Both the position numbers and the translations under genes were made by a program. Below, piece after piece: positions 1-8,391 of a stretch of 64,000 nt of DNA. Position 1 is the stretch's first letter. The number at the start of each line of letters is the position of its first letter. The stretch comes from Microcoleus sp. FACHB-672. GTDB lineage: Bacteria; Cyanobacteriota; Cyanobacteriia; Cyanobacteriales; Oscillatoriaceae. The notes beneath the pieces are model-generated. The model searched no databases. It saw only the letters and a program-made list of their open reading frames with translations, and was not told where the DNA came from. The stretch is taken from the NCBI RefSeq assembly GCF_014695725.1, contig NZ_JACJOU010000007.1, positions 62,001 to 126,000 on the forward strand, read 5' to 3'.

Positions 1-624
1 ATCTATATCCCAGCTAGCCTCTTCACTCATAGAAAATAGAGAAATTTGGCCGCCCAGCCGATTCCCTAGAGACTTTAGCACCCAAGGCTTAAAAATGTAA
101 AGCGACCCGTTCTCAACAAATTGTGGCAGCATATCTTGACGGCGGGGGCGCTGGCGATAGTCGTAGTTAATAGACTGAGCAAGGCCGTTGACTTGTTCCC
201 AAAAAAATTTATGGGAGCGAGAGACGGATAATAGCGAGTCAGCATTCTCTAATATTAACTGCTCAATCGCTTGATCGATGTCGGCACCTGTCCTAATTGG
301 GGAAGTGCATTGCAGGAAAATAACTAACTCTGGAGAGATGCCGGTTTTTTCAAGTTCTGTTAGAGCGTGAAGTAAGGCTGATTCAGAGGATGCAGTGTCC
401 CCGGCAAGTTCTGCTGGACGATCAATGACTTCTGCACCATACAGTCTGGAAATTTCGGCAATTTCTGGGTCATCCGTTGAGACGTAGACACTGTTTACCA
501 GCTTTGCTTCCTTGGCATCCAGAATAGAGTGGGCGACTAAGGGTTTACCGGCAAGGGGGCGCAGGTTCTTGCGGGGGACACCTTTGGAACCGCCGCGAGC
601 GGGGATGATAGCAAGTGTACTCAA
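1..624 (-). CDS. NeuA-like acylneuraminate/sugar cytidylyltransferase (3' end outside window)
   Basis: The enzyme family activates a nonulosonic acid or related acidic sugar as its CMP (or CDP/UDP) donor in the cytoplasm. The first residues read STLAIIPARGGSKGVPRKNL, the nucleotide-binding signature of acylneuraminate cytidylyltransferases. They are followed by the expected STDDPEIA and LQCTSPIRTGADID motifs. I read 208 codons in frame down to position 1, so the C-terminus is missing; the family is usually about 230 residues. The start is probably TTG at 624, because the conserved motif begins five codons later and AAGG lies upstream; no ATG fits. It is the last gene seen in the polysaccharide operon, 11 bp after the GT4 gene. 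The family call is firm; the exact sugar is unknown. Confidence 0.85.
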   Translation of the reverse strand, partial: MSTLAIIPARGGSKGVPRKNLRPLAGKPLVAHSILDAKEAKLVNSVYVSTDDPEIAEISRLYGAEVIDRPAELAGDTASSESALLHALTELEKTGISPELVIFLQCTSPIRTGADIDQAIEQLILENADSLLSVSRSHKFFWEQVNGLAQSINYDYRQRPRRQDMLPQFVENGSLYIFKPWVLKSLGNRLGGQISLFSMSEEASWDID

Positions 625-635
625 TCGTCTTTACC

Positions 636-1883
636 TTAATTTTGCTGATTTCGACTGGTTATTTCTAATAATTGTGTTAAGTCGTAGAAGCAGACCTCTG
701 GTGAAAAGCGTTGTTTGGCCAAGTTGAGGGCTTCTGTTTCCAGCATTTGACGCCGATGGGGATCGCGCAGCAACTCGATAATAGCCTCGTGCATTTGATC
801 GACTTCTACAGAAACAAACGCTCGTCCCGCGTGTTCTTCCAAACCATCAGCACCAATTGGAGTGCTTACCAAGCATTTTCCATAAGCGAGGGCTTCTACA
901 GACTTAATTTTTAACCCAGATCCATAGTTTACAGGATTGATCGCAATGGTAGCCTTCTGGTAGTAGGACGCGATATCTGGACAAAATCCATGAAAAACTA
1001 CAGCATTTTCCCGTGTAGTCACCTCGGAAAAATGATGGGAAACATTGCCACAGATATGGAATTCTGTTTCAGGTACAGTCTGGCGTATAATCGGCCATTG
1101 GCGCTCTAGGAATATTCGCAACGCGTGTATATTGTGTTTGGCTTGTGAGCTAACGAAAAGAATATAACTATTATTTGTAGTTGTTGAGGGATATTCATTT
1201 ACTACAACCGGATGTTCTGCAATAACAATCGGTTTCCCTGGAAGCATATCGGCCAGTAATTTTGCTTCATTTGGTTGAATGGCAATCAAAGCATCGGCTA
1301 GTGATAACAGTTCAATTTCATGTTTTTCTGAAAATTTTCCTCGTTGCTGAGGCACCCCTGCCGCTCGTTCGCTTTTCTGGCGCTGGCTGAGTACATCAAT
1401 GGTATCAATTACTGACAGGACTCCATGTTTACGAGCCACTATTGTAGAAGTTGCTGCTGAAAAGACATATTCAGCAATGATTGCAATGGGTCGTAATTTT
1501 GTACACAGTTCATCCAGTAGTAGCATTGCCGGAGGATGAATTTTTCCCAGAGGATTTTTATGAGAAAATGCCGCTAATTCTTTTGCATACCGAGATGATA
1601 GGGAGCAACGGGCTGATATAGAAATGATTTCATACCTAATTCTCCTTAGCAAGTTGCGGCGCACTGAAATGGCGTGGGGATAAGCAATCCATACGCCGTC
1701 AAAGCCATTTTTTAATGGAGCTAAATCGGAGCCGTTAGCAGCCGGCATAACTAGACCGACATGATAAAATTTCCGAAGCCACTGAGCCATCTCCCAAATG
1801 CGCACTGCTGCACCATTTTGGAGCGGATAAGGTGCAACAACAGAGTAAATTATTACCCAATCTTTTTTTGGGGATTTCATCAC
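636..1883 (-). CDS. Glycosyltransferase, GT4-like (GT-B fold)
   Basis: This is a 415-residue protein. The C-terminal half has the GT4 donor-binding pattern: GSGLKIKSVEALAYGK around residues 335-350, then VSTPIGADGLE. The N-terminus (WVIIYSVVAPYPLQNGAAVR) has the usual glycine-rich acceptor-side loop seen in GT-B enzymes. It would transfer a sugar from a nucleotide donor during assembly of the surface polysaccharide at the inner face of the membrane. It sits 18 bp after a GT2 gene and 11 bp before the NeuA-like gene, all on the minus strand, so it is almost certainly co-transcribed. Donor and acceptor cannot be read from the sequence. Confidence 0.85.
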   Translation of the reverse strand: MMKSPKKDWVIIYSVVAPYPLQNGAAVRIWEMAQWLRKFYHVGLVMPAANGSDLAPLKNGFDGVWIAYPHAISVRRNLLRRIRYEIISISARCSLSSRYAKELAAFSHKNPLGKIHPPAMLLLDELCTKLRPIAIIAEYVFSAATSTIVARKHGVLSVIDTIDVLSQRQKSERAAGVPQQRGKFSEKHEIELLSLADALIAIQPNEAKLLADMLPGKPIVIAEHPVVVNEYPSTTTNNSYILFVSSQAKHNIHALRIFLERQWPIIRQTVPETEFHICGNVSHHFSEVTTRENAVVFHGFCPDIASYYQKATIAINPVNYGSGLKIKSVEALAYGKCLVSTPIGADGLEEHAGRAFVSVEVDQMHEAIIELLRDPHRRQMLETEALNLAKQRFSPEVCFYDLTQLLEITSRNQQN

Positions 1884-1901
1884 AGCTTTGCAGAGAAATA
1901 T

Positions 1902-2840
1902 TTATTTATAATGAAGCCGGCGTAATACACTGGAAACAGTGCGCTTTACTAAATATATCAGTAAATCGCAGTAGGTCATCATATCCACAGCTTTTTCCTG
2001 AAAGCGCACCAACCGCCGCCGAGCGACTTCCGGTTGACCCAAATTAAAGTTGATAGAAATAAGTTCAGTTTCTTGCATCGGTCGATCTCTAAATGTTTTG
2101 GCTTCGGGGTATATTCTAGGATAAGAAATGATTTCGCCGGTGGTGGCAAAGTTGCCGGTTTCAGCTAATCGCATCCAAAGTTCAACATCTAAAGCATATT
2201 CCAACCGTTCATTCACTCCACCAATTGCGGCAAATTGTTTAGCAGAAAATAGACAGGACGGTTGATGAAAGTGGGCTTCCACTTGTGTACCCCAATCCCC
2301 GATCTGAGCTTTGTTGCCCACGCGCGGCGTCAGGCTGCGTAAAGGCTTGCCGGTGATGTCTATCTCCTGGTTAGCACCCACCCAGGCAACACAATCAGGT
2401 TGTTTTTGTCGCAGTTGAACGAGGGTGGCTAATCCCCCTGGATGGTAATAATCATCGGAATTAAGCCACCCAAAAATTTCTCCCGTCGCTTTATTAAATC
2501 CTTTATTAATGGCATGAGATTGACCACTATCTGGTTCGCTAACCCAGTAAGAAATCCACTGCTCGTATTTGCGAATGATTTCTAAACTGTTATCGGTGCT
2601 GCCACCGTCAATGATGATGTATTCTATGTTGGGATAGCCCTGAAGTAAAACTGAGCGGATAGTCTCTTCAATAAACTGTCCTTGGTTGTAACTTGGGGTG
2701 ACAATACTAACTCGTGGCCAAGGAGAGCCATCAGGCATTGTATCAGGAAGTTGTGAACTTTCTTGTGTCCAAGGCCAGCCGGTTTTGCCGGCAGAGGGTA
2801 GAGGAAGTTCACTGAGAGTTGGACAGCGTCTCGCACACAT
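1902..2840 (-). CDS. Glycosyltransferase family 2
   Basis: This 312-residue GT-A enzyme shows VSIVTPSYNQGQFIEETIRS at about residues 44-63, then the donor-binding IIIDGGSTDNS, the SEPDSGQSHAINKGFN stretch, and WLNSDDYY in which the DD pair should bind the metal. This pattern is typical of cyanobacterial and proteobacterial polysaccharide GT2 enzymes. There is no clear transmembrane segment, so it should work as a soluble or peripheral enzyme. The first ~40 residues precede the catalytic domain and are not conserved-looking, so a later start is possible. It lies within the polysaccharide operon, between a second GT2 gene and the GT4 gene. Confidence 0.87.
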   Translation of the reverse strand: MCARRCPTLSELPLPSAGKTGWPWTQESSQLPDTMPDGSPWPRVSIVTPSYNQGQFIEETIRSVLLQGYPNIEYIIIDGGSTDNSLEIIRKYEQWISYWVSEPDSGQSHAINKGFNKATGEIFGWLNSDDYYHPGGLATLVQLRQKQPDCVAWVGANQEIDITGKPLRSLTPRVGNKAQIGDWGTQVEAHFHQPSCLFSAKQFAAIGGVNERLEYALDVELWMRLAETGNFATTGEIISYPRIYPEAKTFRDRPMQETELISINFNLGQPEVARRRLVRFQEKAVDMMTYCDLLIYLVKRTVSSVLRRLHYK

Positions 2841-2871
2841 TCCTAATTCTGGGGTTTTAATAGGTATTTAT

Positions 2872-3711
2872 TCAATTTGATCCTATCTCTTTCTCTCTGC
2901 TTTTTTGATATTGGCGCAATGAAAGCACGCTCATTGCCACATACCAAGCGTAGAAGAAGCTTAAGAAAATTCCTAGCAAGCCCCCGCGAATCCCGTTATA
3001 CGTGAAGAGATTATGTATAAGTGCAGAACCGATTGATTTAAACCAACTATGCCAATAAAATCGCTCACCTCGTTCATATCTTGACTTTCCTTCAAGCTTA
3101 ATATAACGCCAGTGTTTCTCAAACATTTGACGATAGGAATCTACCCAATAATGCTTAAGGTAATAATTAGGTTGCCGAGGTAAAGTAGTGCTGATATAGC
3201 CATTTATTATTTGTACAGGTTGATGCACATAGACGCTAAATTTGCTCCTGTGTTTGTGAAGCACAGCCTGCTTGAGCTGCTCTTTTCCCCAAATAGTAAA
3301 GTTGAGGGGGTTATTTTTGAAGTAGAATTGCCGAGGAAGGTTGATTAATCCAAGATTTGGTTGTTGAGTAATGAGCCAGCGCAGCTCATCTTCAACCTTA
3401 GCCGGTAACACTTCATCGGGATCTAAAAAAATAACCCAATCGTTTCTAGCATAAGTTACGGCTTTCTCTCGAATGTGTTCTACTATCGGAACTCTCTCAT
3501 GGTGGACAACTTCTGCTCCGCATTGCTGAGCAATTTCTACTGATGCGTCTGTAGAACCCAAATCCACAACAATTAGCTGTTCGCAAAATCTCAGACTATT
3601 CAGGCAGTCTCGCAACCGCCGTGCTTCGTTGTATGTGACAGCGATGCCGGTGAATTGAATTTTTTGCTGACTTGCCGGTGGTGGAGAATTTAATGCGGTG
3701 GGTTCCTGCAT
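2872..3711 (-). CDS. Glycosyltransferase family 2, WaaE/KdtX-like
   Basis: This is a 279-residue protein. The GT2 core is visible as FTGIAVTYNEARRLRDCLNS (near residues 20-39), VVDLGSTDASVEIAQQCGAE and WVIFLDPDEVLP, the last giving the D-x-D metal site. The combination of NEA...CL...S, DLGSTD and DPDE resembles the lipopolysaccharide-core WaaE branch of GT2. The C-terminal quarter has a hydrophobic stretch (GGLLGIFLSFFYAWYVAMSV), which may anchor it in the membrane. It is spaced 12 bp from the methyltransferase gene upstream in transcription and 31 bp from the next GT2. The substrate is unknown. Confidence 0.85.
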   Translation of the reverse strand: MQEPTALNSPPPASQQKIQFTGIAVTYNEARRLRDCLNSLRFCEQLIVVDLGSTDASVEIAQQCGAEVVHHERVPIVEHIREKAVTYARNDWVIFLDPDEVLPAKVEDELRWLITQQPNLGLINLPRQFYFKNNPLNFTIWGKEQLKQAVLHKHRSKFSVYVHQPVQIINGYISTTLPRQPNYYLKHYWVDSYRQMFEKHWRYIKLEGKSRYERGERFYWHSWFKSIGSALIHNLFTYNGIRGGLLGIFLSFFYAWYVAMSVLSLRQYQKSREKEIGSN

Positions 3712-3723
3712 TTAATCAAGCTC

Positions 3724-4347
3724 TTAAATTTTATAAGTATAGACAAGGCGAGAGCATTCGTGGAAAGGCAGCTTTACTTTTTCATGGTTAAGCAATTCAT
3801 CAATTTTAGCTTTATATAGTGACAGACTGGGTTCAAAATAATCATCGATTATAATGAGACCTTCAGGGGCAACAAAAGGTAGCCAGGAGTTAATATCTAT
3901 CTCCACTCCTTCTGCCGTATGAAGCCCATCTATATATAGCATCCTAATTTTTAACGAAGCATTCCATAGTTGAGCTGCCTGCTCCGAAGTCTCTACAATA
4001 GGAACAACCATATCAGAGACATTAAACTTTTTAAGATTTTCCTGAAAAATAGGAAAAGAGTCTATTTTATCTACACCCAGATGCTTGAGGTAGCCGATGC
4101 CACCTGTATGGGGATCTACAGCATAAACTTTCCCACCTTCCACTCGACGGCTGGCTTCTGCAAGAACAATTGTTGACTTACCCCATGCCGAACCAATTTC
4201 AACAATTGCACCCATTGTTGGATTTTTTAGCGCAAATTTCCAAAGACAAGAAGCCACCTCATTTGAACACCAACCCTCAACTTCGGCATCAATCTTTGAG
4301 AACCATTTTCCAGGAAACTGCTTTCGCATTATGTTCAGCATGGTCAC
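3724..4347 (-). CDS. Class I SAM-dependent methyltransferase (Methyltransf_24/CmcI-like)
   Basis: This 207-residue protein contains GAIVEIGSAWGKSTIVLA (motif I, SAM binding) near residues 46-63 and VYAVDPHTGG for the acidic ribose-binding residue. LYIDGLHTAEGVEIDIN and GLIIIDDY are diagnostic of the Methyltransf_24 group. It probably methylates a sugar hydroxyl or a related small group on the polysaccharide precursor, judged only from its place between a sulfotransferase and glycosyltransferases. It begins 13 bp downstream of the sulfotransferase stop. Acceptor specificity is not readable. Confidence 0.82.
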   Translation of the reverse strand: MTMLNIMRKQFPGKWFSKIDAEVEGWCSNEVASCLWKFALKNPTMGAIVEIGSAWGKSTIVLAEASRRVEGGKVYAVDPHTGGIGYLKHLGVDKIDSFPIFQENLKKFNVSDMVVPIVETSEQAAQLWNASLKIRMLYIDGLHTAEGVEIDINSWLPFVAPEGLIIIDDYFEPSLSLYKAKIDELLNHEKVKLPFHECSRLVYTYKI

Positions 4348-4360
4348 TTGCTTTGGCTAC

Positions 4361-5092
4361 TCAAATAAAATATTGTTGAAGTTGATGATTTTGTTCTAAG
4401 ACTAAATCTCCAATTAACTCTGAGTTATTTTGCAAAAACTCTTTACGACTAATTTCATAGGACCCACTTCTGTTAATAACTTGAGGATCATGTGTTGTCT
4501 TTTTCTTAACCTCCTGTTTTGAAACTTGTTCTGTTGATCTTTGTAGCTTATCAACATCTATTTGCATCTCAAAATGCTCTGTCACTTTGGAAAATTCAGC
4601 AGCCATGTCTTTGACCAAGTTTTCGTACCGCACAATAGTTTTTTTCTCAGTTTCCGTTTCCTCAATTAACCACTTAGCCAGATGCTTGCCATAGAGGGTA
4701 CTCCAATATTTCACTCTTTCCAGATTCCTGGTGTCTTCTTTTTCATACATCATCTGGGAGTAAACTGTTGGCGCAGGCTCGCGGTAAAGATAGATAACAT
4801 TTTTTCGGTAAATATCCAGGTTCATGTCATGCGTGTGAAGCGTTAGGTAATCTTGACAATCTTTGTAATAAAATACTCTCACAAGGGATGGCTTTTCAAA
4901 ATAAAGTTCCATCACCATCCGCAGCCAGTGACTACCTGTTCTGGGAAAGCTTACCAGAAACGGAAAATTTGGATTGTCTACGAATTTTTGGATAATTTTA
5001 GAGTCATAAATGGCTAGAGAGCCGATTTTATCTGTATTAGCTTCAACCAATAAGCTTTTGATCAAATGTAAAGGATTAACTTTCATTGGCAA
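4361..5092 (-). CDS. Sulfotransferase domain protein (PAPS-dependent)
   Basis: This is a 243-residue protein with a 5'-phosphosulfate loop, FPRTGSHWLR, at residues 49-58. A second region, YLYREPAPTVYSQM, fits the 3'-phosphate-binding loop with its Arg. It also has a conserved-looking RYENLV segment, all as in the Sulfotransfer_1 family. It would move sulfate from PAPS to a hydroxyl of a sugar or glycolipid. Together with the Wzm/Wzt exporter in the same operon, this suggests a sulfated extracellular polysaccharide. It is 7 bp downstream of the methyltransferase-like gene. The domain call is good; the target is inferred from context. Confidence 0.83.
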   Translation of the reverse strand: MPMKVNPLHLIKSLLVEANTDKIGSLAIYDSKIIQKFVDNPNFPFLVSFPRTGSHWLRMVMELYFEKPSLVRVFYYKDCQDYLTLHTHDMNLDIYRKNVIYLYREPAPTVYSQMMYEKEDTRNLERVKYWSTLYGKHLAKWLIEETETEKKTIVRYENLVKDMAAEFSKVTEHFEMQIDVDKLQRSTEQVSKQEVKKKTTHDPQVINRSGSYEISRKEFLQNNSELIGDLVLEQNHQLQQYFI

Positions 5093-5099
5093 TAACTCC

Positions 5100-5867
5100 T
5101 TAAATTATAGCTTTGTGAATTTTGCTTTCTAGGGCGGGGGGTAACTGAAAGTTGGGGTGCCCAAATTCAATCATGCACCATCCAGTTAGAGGGTGATGTT
5201 CAGAGGTTTTCTCAGTATACGAGGGATAATAAAGAGAAAATCTGAGATTTTTGTTAATTGAAGTTTTGATGAACTCAAATGAACATATCTGATTTTCGTA
5301 TTCATCCCATTTAAAGCAGTTCAGTCCGGGAACTTGAAAGTCATCAATGAAGATATATCCCTTTTTAAAGTTGTGAGTGATAAAAGCAACTTCATCTTTC
5401 AGAGGCCACTGATAACCATATCCGTGTGCGTCCAGCCAAAATACAGTATCTTTTTCTAGGATGGAGCTGTCAGATTTAGCTATCTCATAGAGCATATCAG
5501 GAGAAACCTGATTAAGTAGGTTAACATGGGGAAAATCCTTCACTTTCGATAAAGCAAACTCATAGGCATCTTTATCTGGTTCACATGAATAAGCCTTCAA
5601 TCTAGAAAAATGCTTCAATACATAATGCAACGTTGAACCAACGTTAGCTCCAGTCTCAATAAATTGTTTAGCTTGCCAAAGGCAATGGAAAGCTATTTCT
5701 TTTAAGTAGAGATCGCCATGAAATCCAAGTTCAATAAACTCAGATAAATATCTCGTTTGCTCTTTAGGCAATTTTATTACTGTGCTGTGTAAAAAAGACA
5801 ATAAAAGTTTAATTTTTTGGGTAATTTTAAATAAACTTTTATTATTAAGTTGTACAATCATTATCAA
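5100..5867 (-). CDS. Methyltransferase-like protein (Rossmann fold), polysaccharide operon
   Basis: This is a 255-residue protein. The stretch KQFIETGANVGSTLHYVLKH resembles SAM-binding motif I, and AYSCEPDKDAYEFA supplies the acidic residue that normally holds the ribose. Later come VFWLDAHGYG and IFIDDFQVPG, which resemble motifs of FkbM/Methyltransf_24-type enzymes. I infer a methyltransferase fold, but I do not recognise a specific family. The gene is noticeably AT-rich compared with clpB and the transporter genes, as are the neighbouring sulfotransferase and methyltransferase genes, which fits horizontally exchanged cell-surface genes. The start could be either Met1 or Met3. Confidence 0.65.
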   Translation of the reverse strand: MIMIVQLNNKSLFKITQKIKLLLSFLHSTVIKLPKEQTRYLSEFIELGFHGDLYLKEIAFHCLWQAKQFIETGANVGSTLHYVLKHFSRLKAYSCEPDKDAYEFALSKVKDFPHVNLLNQVSPDMLYEIAKSDSSILEKDTVFWLDAHGYGYQWPLKDEVAFITHNFKKGYIFIDDFQVPGLNCFKWDEYENQICSFEFIKTSINKNLRFSLYYPSYTEKTSEHHPLTGWCMIEFGHPNFQLPPALESKIHKAII

Positions 5868-5976
5868 TAAAATCCTCTTTCTGATGGTGGAGATAAAACT
5901 TAATCATTTTTAAAATCTTTATTGGTCGGCAAGTTTACCTTACAACATAATAATTTCAGTATTGTATTTTGAGTTT

Positions 5977-7059
5977 TTAAAATTCATAGGTGATCGTTAA
6001 ACCATGAATACAATGCTTAATATCCGTGTCTATCTGGCAGATTTGGCCAAGTAGCCCCTTATCAATATCTACTTCAAAGACAGTAGCAGGGGAAGTACCC
6101 ACTAAGTATACAGAATCTTTAACGTGAGCTAGGCCCCGTTGCCAACCGGCTTTCGCAAATTGATCGGAAAGACCTCTTTTTCCATCCTTTGCTGTAGACA
6201 ATATCATGCTCCGTTTTCCAGACGAAAGTTCATAAATTCGGATCCCTTGATTTCCTGTGTCATTAATAATGATGCGATTGTCTAAAGTTACAAGACTGTT
6301 ATGGGGGGAGGCAAGTAAATTGTCCTGGAAAATGACTTTTTCAGGCTCCGGACGAATTTTAATAAAAGCCTTAAGACGACTTGCTAAAATATAAACTTCT
6401 CCTTCATGGGCGACAATGCTATTAAGATGAAGCCTTTCTTCTTGGCAGTATCTTGCGTAATCTTCAGTGAACGTATTTGTGGGAAAATCTAGATTAAGAT
6501 TTAGCTGCCGGCCTGAGAATCCAAACTCCTGCTGAAGTATCTTGCTTTCACTGCCCCACCATTCATCTATAAGATTACCCTGGAAATCTAGTTTTAAGAC
6601 TAAGTCATGCACTGTTGAAGTGATCCAAATTCCTTCGGAGTTAATGTAAATTTCGTGCAAGCCGGCTAGGTAAGGATGTACGATTTCGCCAACTTGATTT
6701 AATTGACTGTCAAATTTTAGGATAGACATGGCAGTGGCAACGTATAAAATTCCGTTATGAACAAACACGCCTCTGCCGCCACGATTACCGCCACGAGCAT
6801 TCCAGAAGGGATGGCTACTATCTAAAGGAATAGGAATTTTTTCTTTGACTCGGTTATTTTCCCAATCAAGCTCTAAGAGAAATCCAGTCATTTCATGACT
6901 GCCACTGCCACGTACTACAGTTGTTGCAAATACACGAAGCTCTTTCAATTGAGATTCGGAAAGTAATGAGCAGTTGAGATATTGTAATTTTTTGGTTTGT
7001 AACAAATCTGAGGTTTTACCGGCGAACCTTGTTATTTTTTTCAAAATTTTCCCTACCAC
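5977..7059 (-). CDS. Predicted beta-propeller protein of unknown function
   Basis: This is a 360-residue protein made of repeated short strands of the form GILYVATAMSILKFDSQLN, GIWITSTVHDLVLKLDFQGN and DSVYLVGTSPATVFEVDIDK, the look of a six- or seven-bladed propeller (NHL/YncE-like). It carries a distinctive WNARGGNRGGRGV segment around residue 90. There is no signal peptide, so it is probably cytoplasmic. It lies in the operon between the ATPase and the methyltransferase-like gene, which suggests a role in making or exporting the polysaccharide. It may be a binding scaffold or a lyase/epimerase-type propeller, but no catalytic residues are obvious. Function is unknown. Confidence 0.6.
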   Translation of the reverse strand: MVGKILKKITRFAGKTSDLLQTKKLQYLNCSLLSESQLKELRVFATTVVRGSGSHEMTGFLLELDWENNRVKEKIPIPLDSSHPFWNARGGNRGGRGVFVHNGILYVATAMSILKFDSQLNQVGEIVHPYLAGLHEIYINSEGIWITSTVHDLVLKLDFQGNLIDEWWGSESKILQQEFGFSGRQLNLNLDFPTNTFTEDYARYCQEERLHLNSIVAHEGEVYILASRLKAFIKIRPEPEKVIFQDNLLASPHNSLVTLDNRIIINDTGNQGIRIYELSSGKRSMILSTAKDGKRGLSDQFAKAGWQRGLAHVKDSVYLVGTSPATVFEVDIDKGLLGQICQIDTDIKHCIHGLTITYEF

Positions 7060-7121
7060 AAGCGCTCCTCAAATTATTTTAATTCTTTACAGATACTCTT
7101 ATTTGGGTTAAAAATGCAAGA

Positions 7122-8390
7122 TTAGCAGTACGCGATTTCCCAGTTCGGTTCAACATAAACGATCCCCCATTTGCCATTTGGAAAACTTTTGTGATTCCAC
7201 GAGATTGCCATCACTTCAAAACACTGAGCATTTTCTAATTGATCTAAACCGCCTTTAATCCCGCGAACACCGGCAGTGATAGAATAATTACCTGGATTGA
7301 GAATAAGGGAATCGATTTTTAATCTTGTTCGCAGCGACTGCCCTTTTTTCATAGAAGTATAGCAGCTGCACTCCTGACTTGTAGAAGTCGCAATTCTAAC
7401 TCCTGTAGCTGAATCAATACCAACGACAAAAGAAACATTATTTAAGTCTGATAAGGCCGTGCATACCAACTCAATAACAAAAGGTTCTCCGAACTGTAAA
7501 CTATAATTCTCGGTTTCTGAAGAATCAAATACTTTGCAGTCGCTGATTCTTATTAGGGTTCCAAAATCTTCTCGCCTGCGTCTGTCGAATAACTTGGGCA
7601 TTTCTTCTTGATTTTGGCTACTGGCCAGGGTTAAGTAATCAGCAATTACATCCCGCACCTCTCCAACCTTAGATATTAAACCACTTTTTAATAGGATAGC
7701 CTGAAGACATAACTGTTGAATAGCCGCCATATTATGGCTGACAAATAAAACGGTGCGCCCATCCCGCTTTGCGACATCCTCCATTTTTCCTAAGCACTTT
7801 TTCTGAAACGCCGCATCCCCCACTGCCAGCACTTCATCGACTAGCAAAATCTCTGGTTCTAGGTGTGCCGCCACCGCAAATGCTAGCCGCACATACATTC
7901 CTGAAGAATAGCGCTTCACCGGCATCTCTAAAAACTTCTCCACCTCGGCAAACGCCACAATCTCATCAAACTTCTGTTTAATCTCAGCACGTTTCATTCC
8001 TAAAACCGTGCCATTCATGAAAATATTCTCACGTCCTGTCAATTCTGGGTGAAATCCAGCCCCAACTTCCAACAGTGAACCCACACGTCCCCGTAATATT
8101 GCCTCGCCTGTCGTTGGCTGCGTAATTCGGGACAAAATTTTCAGTAACGTACTTTTGCCCGCCCCATTACGCCCAATGATCCCAACAACTTCACCGGCAC
8201 CAATATCAAAATTAATATCCTGTATTGCCCAAAAATCTTCAGTTTTTTGCTGCCAAAGTTTCCCCTGAACAAGCTTTCGGGCAGTTTCAGCCAGATCGTC
8301 TCTGAGGGTAGAATACCGCTTTTTCGCATCCGTTCGGATACGATACTTTTTTCCTAACCCTTTAACAGAAATGATCGGTTTGTCGCTCAT
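7122..8390 (-). CDS. wzt: ABC transporter ATP-binding protein with Wzt C-terminal domain (polysaccharide export)
   Basis: The ATPase half has Walker A GRNGAGKST at residues 73-81, the signature YSSGMYVRLAFA and Walker B ILLVDEVLAVGD. It is followed by a C-terminal domain of about 165 residues with beta-rich sequence (SLQFGEPFVIELVC, GNYSITAGVRG), matching the Wzt carbohydrate-binding domain. In Wzt proteins this domain recognises the finished glycan terminus, so methyl or sulfate groups added by neighbours may be the export signal. I take ATG at 8390 as start because it lies one base after the wzm stop codon. An upstream ATG at 8420 would instead overlap wzm by 29 bp. Confidence 0.9.
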   Translation of the reverse strand: MSDKPIISVKGLGKKYRIRTDAKKRYSTLRDDLAETARKLVQGKLWQQKTEDFWAIQDINFDIGAGEVVGIIGRNGAGKSTLLKILSRITQPTTGEAILRGRVGSLLEVGAGFHPELTGRENIFMNGTVLGMKRAEIKQKFDEIVAFAEVEKFLEMPVKRYSSGMYVRLAFAVAAHLEPEILLVDEVLAVGDAAFQKKCLGKMEDVAKRDGRTVLFVSHNMAAIQQLCLQAILLKSGLISKVGEVRDVIADYLTLASSQNQEEMPKLFDRRRREDFGTLIRISDCKVFDSSETENYSLQFGEPFVIELVCTALSDLNNVSFVVGIDSATGVRIATSTSQECSCYTSMKKGQSLRTRLKIDSLILNPGNYSITAGVRGIKGGLDQLENAQCFEVMAISWNHKSFPNGKWGIVYVEPNWEIAYC

Positions 8391-8391
8391 G

